This document shows, piece by piece, positions 9,787 through 13,747 of a DNA stretch of 13,747 bases (within the stretch, counting starts at the first letter, position 1; the number at the start of each line of letters is the position of its first letter). A model generated the notes under the pieces. It had not been told where the DNA came from. It was given only the letters and a program-made list of their open reading frames with translations, and did not search any database. The stretch comes from Zancudomyces culisetae (lineage: Eukaryota; Kickxellomycota; Harpellomycetes; Harpellales; Legeriomycetaceae): positions 2,476 to 16,222 of the forward strand of contig LSSK01000075.1 of NCBI GenBank assembly GCA_001969505.1, written 5' to 3'. A program made the translations under genes and the position numbers.

Positions 9787-9833
9787 CATATATTCCAATC
9801 CACTGCTAAACCTCAGCAAAGCTGGAATATATG
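9787..9833. repeat. 11-bp perfect inverted repeat upstream of the LPMO gene
   Basis: CATATATTCCA at 9787-9797 is the exact reverse complement of TGGAATATATG at 9823-9833, with a 25-bp spacer. It ends about 300 bp before the LPMO start codon and 125 bp before its TATA box, so it may be a regulatory site for a dimeric factor or simply a hairpin. Confidence 0.45.
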
Positions 9834-9957
9834 TACAGCGCCATAATTTTGAACTTGTCATTTTACACTCTTGAAGTGTGAATTTGCGGATTATGACGCA
9901 CTTTAAAAAACAAAAATATAAAGGATTAAGCTAGTTGGAATATTCAAACCAAAAAAG

Positions 9958-9965
9958 TATATAAA
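9958..9965 (+). promoter_or_regulatory. TATA box of the LPMO gene, with extended shared context
   Basis: TATATAAA within AAAAGTATATAA, followed six bases later by GGTTT and then CCCTCCA. The same arrangement with identical spacing is found before SSP-C. It lies 167-174 bp before the start codon. Confidence 0.65.
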
Positions 9966-10131
9966 TTCCTGGTTTCCCTCCAATTTTTCAAGTACTTTAT
10001 CAATTGCATTCATACTTTGCATAACATAGTAGCAATCTTAAAATATATTTTTCAAAGCTGAAACTGCAGGTAAAACACCTAGACTGACAATAAAAAAAAC
10101 AACAGTACAGCATATAGTAATAACACACAAA

Positions 10132-10944
10132 ATGTTTTCAAAACTCAATCTCGGTGTACTCGTAACCCTGTTTGCAACAGGTGTATACTCTCACATGGCT
10201 ATGATTAAACCATGTCCAAGATTATCACCAAACAACTCGCTGTGTCCGGCTGGTGATCCTGTGGATTATGATATAGCTAAACCGATTGGTACTTCATCTG
10301 GAGTCGGTCAACCACTATGTAAAACAGATAAAAAATCGTCCAAAAATGTTGAAACATGGACAGCTGGAAGCACAGTAACAGTCAAGTTTCAGCCAGGCGG
10401 TGCTGCTCATAGTGGTGGACATTGTCAATTTGCTCTGTCGTATGATGGTGGAAAGACATTTGTTGTGCTCAAAGATGTGCTCAGGTACTGCTTCTTTAAA
10501 GGTCAGACATCTGGAAATAATGCAGAGGTATTGTCATATGATATTCCATTACCATCTAATCTTCCATCAAGTAACAGTGCAGTATTTGCATGGACATGGA
10601 TAAATGCCAGCGGAAATCGCGAGTATTACATGAATTGTGCAGATATTGCTATCAAGGGAGTTGATGGGGGTAGTTATACAGGAAAGAAGTTGTTGATAGC
10701 TAATTATGGACCAGGAACACCAGTAGTTGCAGAATTCAATGGAAACTACGAAAACGGCGTTGATCTGCTAAATTCAAGACCAAGTATCACTGTCAATGCT
10801 GGTGGAGCATCACCACCACCCGCAGGTAGTAGCACCTCTGCATCTACAAAGGCTGCTACTAGCACTCCAGTATCACCAAGCAAGTCAACCAGTAGTCCAG
10901 GAACCTCAGCATCCGCCGAGTGTTGTGCCTGTCCATGCAAATAA
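10132..10944 (+). CDS. Secreted AA11-like lytic polysaccharide monooxygenase
   Basis: A 270-residue copper enzyme predicted to oxidatively cleave a crystalline polysaccharide; the AA11 family acts on chitin. The signal peptide is residues 1-20, and cleavage after Ser20 exposes His21 as the mature N-terminus (HMAMIKPCPR), the first half of the copper-binding histidine brace. The second brace His is best placed at His93 in AAHSGGHCQ, which matches the AHGGGSCQ position of AA11 enzymes; His97 is an extra nearby histidine. The block FAWTWINASGNREYYMNCA (152-170) is the AA11-type C-terminal signature, with Tyr165/Tyr166 near the axial copper site. Six core cysteines (28, 38, 63, 98, 120, 169) permit three disulfides. 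N-glycosylation sequons are at Asn34 and Asn158. A Ser/Thr/Pro-rich linker (about 226-261) leads not to a chitin-binding module but to a tail CCACPCK. Single exon; A at -3 of the ATG. Exact substrate is inferred from family. Confidence 0.92.
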   Translation: MFSKLNLGVLVTLFATGVYSHMAMIKPCPRLSPNNSLCPAGDPVDYDIAKPIGTSSGVGQPLCKTDKKSSKNVETWTAGSTVTVKFQPGGAAHSGGHCQFALSYDGGKTFVVLKDVLRYCFFKGQTSGNNAEVLSYDIPLPSNLPSSNSAVFAWTWINASGNREYYMNCADIAIKGVDGGSYTGKKLLIANYGPGTPVVAEFNGNYENGVDLLNSRPSITVNAGGASPPPAGSSTSASTKAATSTPVSPSKSTSSPGTSASAECCACPCK

Positions 10945-11063
10945 ATGTTTAGTTTTTCTGTTAGTTGTCAGTATCGACTTTATCTTTTTTTTAAAGTCTG
11001 CTACTTTAATTCAAATTGTGATTATCGGTTTTTATATCCGCAGTTTTACCAATATTAGCACAT

Positions 11064-11069
11064 AATAAA
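11064..11069 (+). terminator. Polyadenylation signal of the LPMO gene
   Basis: AATAAA 120 bp after the stop codon. Another AATAAA overlaps the stop codon itself (about 10940-10945) and is less likely to be the one used. Confidence 0.4.
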
Positions 11070-11290
11070 ATTTAATAATATACCATTACGATTTGGTTGG
11101 AAACTTGCACTGTTCTTCAGATAAACTCAGTTATTGTACCTATCTTATATATTTTGGTTTTTTGATCCATAATGTGTTTATACAACTGTGCATTAAGGTA
11201 TTACAAAAAGAATAAAAGCAAAATAAAATAATTTCAAATAACAATTTCTGTACAGCTGATTAGCCTATTTTAGCGATAATATCGCCAAAT

Positions 11291-11443
11291 ATGGGAAGAG
11301 CAAAACCCAAAAACGAGAAGAATGATGGGGATTCGAAACAGCCTTCATTAGTGGAGAATAAATATATTAGTATAGCTTTTTTTGACTTTTCTATAACAGA
11401 AATGGGATCGTTATACAAATTCCGATATACAACAGTTGACTAA
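11291..11443 (+). other. 51-codon open frame with GC-richer start, unrecognised
   Basis: An ATG at 11291 opens a 50-residue frame rich in Lys, Asn, Asp and Glu, ending with SLYKFRYTTVD before TAA. The first 70 bp are clearly richer in G+C than the surroundings. The order of a polar N-terminus then a LYKFRYTT-like segment is loosely reminiscent of the start of ABC multidrug transporters, but nothing after it supports that. A GT..AG pair (30 bp) in the middle is too short for a normal intron. It may be a decayed 5' exon or chance. Confidence 0.2.
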
Positions 11444-12737
11444 AACATTAATATTAGGAATTTAAATTATGAAGATTGTCATACTTACGGCTAGTTTCTA
11501 TTATTTTATCCTCAATTTTCTGTCAAATATTGTTTTTATTCGCCTACATACATATTTCAATACGTGAAGATTATTGAGAAAACCATAACTAGTACTATAT
11601 TTATTCTATACCCCACTACTTTGGTAGCACTATGCTCGATATTCTCAATCCTATCATCTCCAACTACTATTAAAATGATATTCAACTTAATTTGCACACC
11701 ACATCCACGTATTTCTTATTTCTTTTTGTATAATATCTAAATATTACCGCTTCTTTTACTGGATTATAGGCGACTAATCCTTCTTGTTCTATGTATCTGT
11801 TTTTTAGTGTATGTTCTTTAGTTTCTTGTAGTTGGTTGAGTTCATCAACGTTTCATTACCTTTGAAAGCAGGTTTTTTTTTACACTCATCCAGTATAAAC
11901 TTGGCAAAAAAATATTTACTGAATTTGCTAGTTAGATCTGAGGATTAGCAGTTTTGCTATATTTCTTTGGCATTATTCTAACTACTAGGTTTTCTGTATT
12001 TATTTTTATGTGTTATCCGCAATGAATAGACACAAAAAATTATACTTTTGGTACTAGCACTAAAAAAGGATAAATAAACGTTGGTATAGAAACAGTACTA
12101 CTTCATCATGTAATTTATCAACAACAATAAAGATTAAATCGTAATGAAAGGGTATTAATTAAACAAAAAACCAACTTAGTGCCAAGGCTCTCTCACGCAC
12201 CCTGCTCCCTCCAGAATATTCAAAAGCACTCATTTAAACACAAATAAACTTCGACTTATTCTAATTTTTTTTATTTTTCTTTCTTTTTTTAGTAGAATTA
12301 TAGTCTCCAATGATAGCAAAGTAAATGATATTGTGGTAGAAATGAAACCCCACCAAAATGAATACCGAAGTACTAGTTCCATTTTCTCGAAAGTCTTTTT
12401 ATTTCATTCTGTTGATTATAGGGTAACTCATGGCTTTAATAAATAAACTGACTAGGTTTTCATACATTTCAAAGTTAATACAAAAAAAGATCTACAAATT
12501 CACCTTTCTAGACTAGCTATAATAAAATGAATACAACATTGAAAATTCTACAATAAAGAGTAGATTCCACCAAACGGAAGAGCCACAGTATTAACTACTA
12601 CTATCATTCTATAACCGGAGTTTTCCTTATTTTGTGGTTTTTTTGAAGCCCAGTTAGCGTTTAGCCAGTACAAAAAGTCGATTGGTGGTTTTTCATTCAG
12701 TCATCATGGTTTTAATTTAGCATAATGTCTAGAGTAG

Positions 12738-12935
12738 TGTATCTCAGCTAATATACACATAACAACAACAACAGATATCCCTGGAACTTATGGATGGGTT
12801 TATTCAAATAAACTAAATGTAAAAAGTGACCGAGAATGCAGTAATAATGCAAAAAATAGAGGTGTTCAAAGGTATCTTTGTGATATTGCTACTACTCTAG
12901 ACTGCAATTTTAATAAACTGGGCTTACTTCAATAG
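12738..12935 (+). pseudogene. Coding-like open stretch without start, possible exon relic
   Basis: Open in frame for about 65 codons to TAG at 12933-12935 with no in-frame ATG. From 12774 the translation has balanced, globular-looking composition (GTYGWVYSNK, then three cysteines in ...REC..., ...YLCDIA..., ...LDCNF...). An AG before 12775 could be a splice acceptor. I do not recognise the family and it does not carry the signature of the neighbouring secreted proteins. It ends 110 bp before the SSP-C TATA box. Confidence 0.2.
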
Positions 12936-13045
12936 AGTTTTACTGTTATATTAAAGTTTATACAAATTATTAGAATTCGAGTTCGTTATATCATGTATTA
13001 GTGTGAAAACAATGTAAACTAGCAGAATATTTCCTCACTCAAAAG

Positions 13046-13053
13046 TATATAAG
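13046..13053 (+). promoter_or_regulatory. TATA box of SSP-C, with extended shared context
   Basis: TATATAAG within AAAAGTATATAA, followed after six bases by GGTTTTCTCCA. It lies 111-118 bp before the ATG. The arrangement mirrors that of the LPMO gene. Confidence 0.65.
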
Positions 13054-13163
13054 GGTATGGTTTTCTCCACATAATTTAAAATACACAGCAGCATTCCACC
13101 AGGAGAAAAGCAAATACATCAGAGCAACCCAAATCAAATCAAAGAAAACTAAAAAAAATTAAA

Positions 13164-13643
13164 ATGTTCAAGTCAGTCTTAGTCAGTGCCTTACTTCTCG
13201 GTTCAACCTTAGCCAGTGCAGTAAACATGAGCGGTAACCAACAGAATCAGAACAATGATCTTGCTAATTCCGAATACAAAAATAATCTCTCTGGCTGTGA
13301 ATTTAATGATATGCATCGCCATCGTCGTTGCCGTGGTCGCTGCAAGGCCAAGAGAACAACTGTTAGATTGTACAAGGCTGCCGGTTTTGTTAACAGATAC
13401 GAAAAGCGCAGTATCAGACGTGGAAAGTGCTACAACACAAGAAAATTCGGATCAATCAAGGTCGGAAGAAAAAGTGGGTTGGATAAACCAGGAAAGGGGG
13501 TTATCTTGGTTTGCGGTGATAAGGATTGTACCGGTAAATGTCAGATAGTCCGTAGATCATCAGCGAAGACTATTTCCAATATATCCGAAGTTGTAGGAAG
13601 AAGAGCTATTTCATTCGCTTGGCTCAGGGTTAAGAGAACCTAA
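13164..13643 (+). CDS. SSP-C: basic small secreted cysteine protein, three-member local family
   Basis: Product of 159 residues, the longest and most basic of the family. The signal peptide is residues 1-19 (ASA|VN). An Asn/Gln-rich stretch (21-41) and an Arg/Cys-rich stretch (52-64, with Cys56, Cys60 and a Lys63-Arg64 dibasic site) follow; Kex2 cleavage there would release a mature chain beginning right at the shared domain. The domain shows Tyr70-x4-Phe75-x-Asn77, Cys89-Tyr90, Ser97, Gly112, Cys117-x4-Cys122-x-Gly124-x-Cys126, Gly145, Ser150 and Trp153. Seven cysteines in all; four fall in the domain. The loop between Cys89 and Cys117 is four residues longer than in the other two. The strong positive charge suggests binding to an anionic surface such as cell wall or nucleic acid, which is inference. 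The ATG has A at -3. No canonical AATAAA is seen in the 104 bp left in the window. Confidence 0.85.
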   Translation: MFKSVLVSALLLGSTLASAVNMSGNQQNQNNDLANSEYKNNLSGCEFNDMHRHRRCRGRCKAKRTTVRLYKAAGFVNRYEKRSIRRGKCYNTRKFGSIKVGRKSGLDKPGKGVILVCGDKDCTGKCQIVRRSSAKTISNISEVVGRRAISFAWLRVKRT

Positions 13644-13747
13644 TTTATAGGTTATAGATTTCATTCATCCAAATAAGCCATTAGATGCATAGTACTTTAA
13701 TTTTTGCTACAAACTTAAAAAAACATTACCTGAAAAATAGATTTTAA

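Larger units (their letters stand above)
11070..13045. other. AT-rich spacer with two weak coding-like islands
   Basis: Mostly featureless AT-rich DNA. Two short stretches stand out by composition: 11291-11443 and 12738-12935, both listed separately. A GC-richer patch near 12181-12215 shows no coding frame or structure that I can name. Confidence 0.45.

Noticed and set aside
10400-11065. Other-frame ORFs over the LPMO gene (10400-10603, 10746-10940 minus, 10796-11065)
   Set aside because: Shadows of the LPMO frame; the His-rich and Gln-rich product of the last comes from the Ser/Thr linker read out of frame.
11360-11400. 30-bp GT..AG segment as an intron in the 11291-11443 frame
   Set aside because: Too short for a fungal intron, and its removal leaves the frame unchanged, so it explains nothing.
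13255-13548. 97-codon frame inside SSP-C
   Set aside because: Overlaps SSP-C in another frame and lacks the signal peptide and family signature that support SSP-C.

Overview
The window looks like nuclear DNA of an early-diverging fungus (Mucoromycota or Zoopagomycota type). The DNA is very AT-rich. The four clear protein genes are single-exon, A-rich just before the ATG, 2.2-2.7 kb apart and all predicted to be secreted. The only enzyme gene is an AA11-type copper LPMO with fungal features. The taxon is inferred from gene content and not proven.

Left end (1-2210) is a graveyard of mobile DNA. It holds a truncated Tc1/mariner transposase on the minus strand that runs off the left edge. Next comes a plus-strand DIRS-type tyrosine recombinase, truncated at its N-terminus, whose catalytic residues are all visible. 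Right after it lies a 426-bp fold-back element with 62-bp inverted arms, followed by a GC-richer coding-looking remnant (1986-2210). Heat-shock-element-like GAA/TTC arrays sit on both sides of the recombinase.

The rest (2211-13747) is a sparse secretome island: SSP-A at 4057-4479 (minus), SSP-B at 7044-7403 (plus), the AA11-like LPMO at 10132-10944 (plus) and SSP-C at 13164-13643 (plus). They are separated by long AT-rich spacers with no convincing genes. Three of the four have a good TATA element about 105-175 bp before the ATG. The LPMO and SSP-C share an extended core-promoter sequence.

The main discovery candidate is that SSP-A, SSP-B and SSP-C are divergent members of one small secreted protein family. 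They are not alike at a glance. Yet all three obey the gap-free C-terminal signature C-x(4)-C-x-G-x-C-x(18)-G-x(4)-S-x(2)-W, and all have an upstream C-Y-x(6)-S block. The layout resembles a two-motif beta/gamma-crystallin Greek-key domain in which cysteines replace the aromatic residues of the second motif. With the chitin-active-type LPMO, the island would encode surface or extracellular proteins; joint function is inference.
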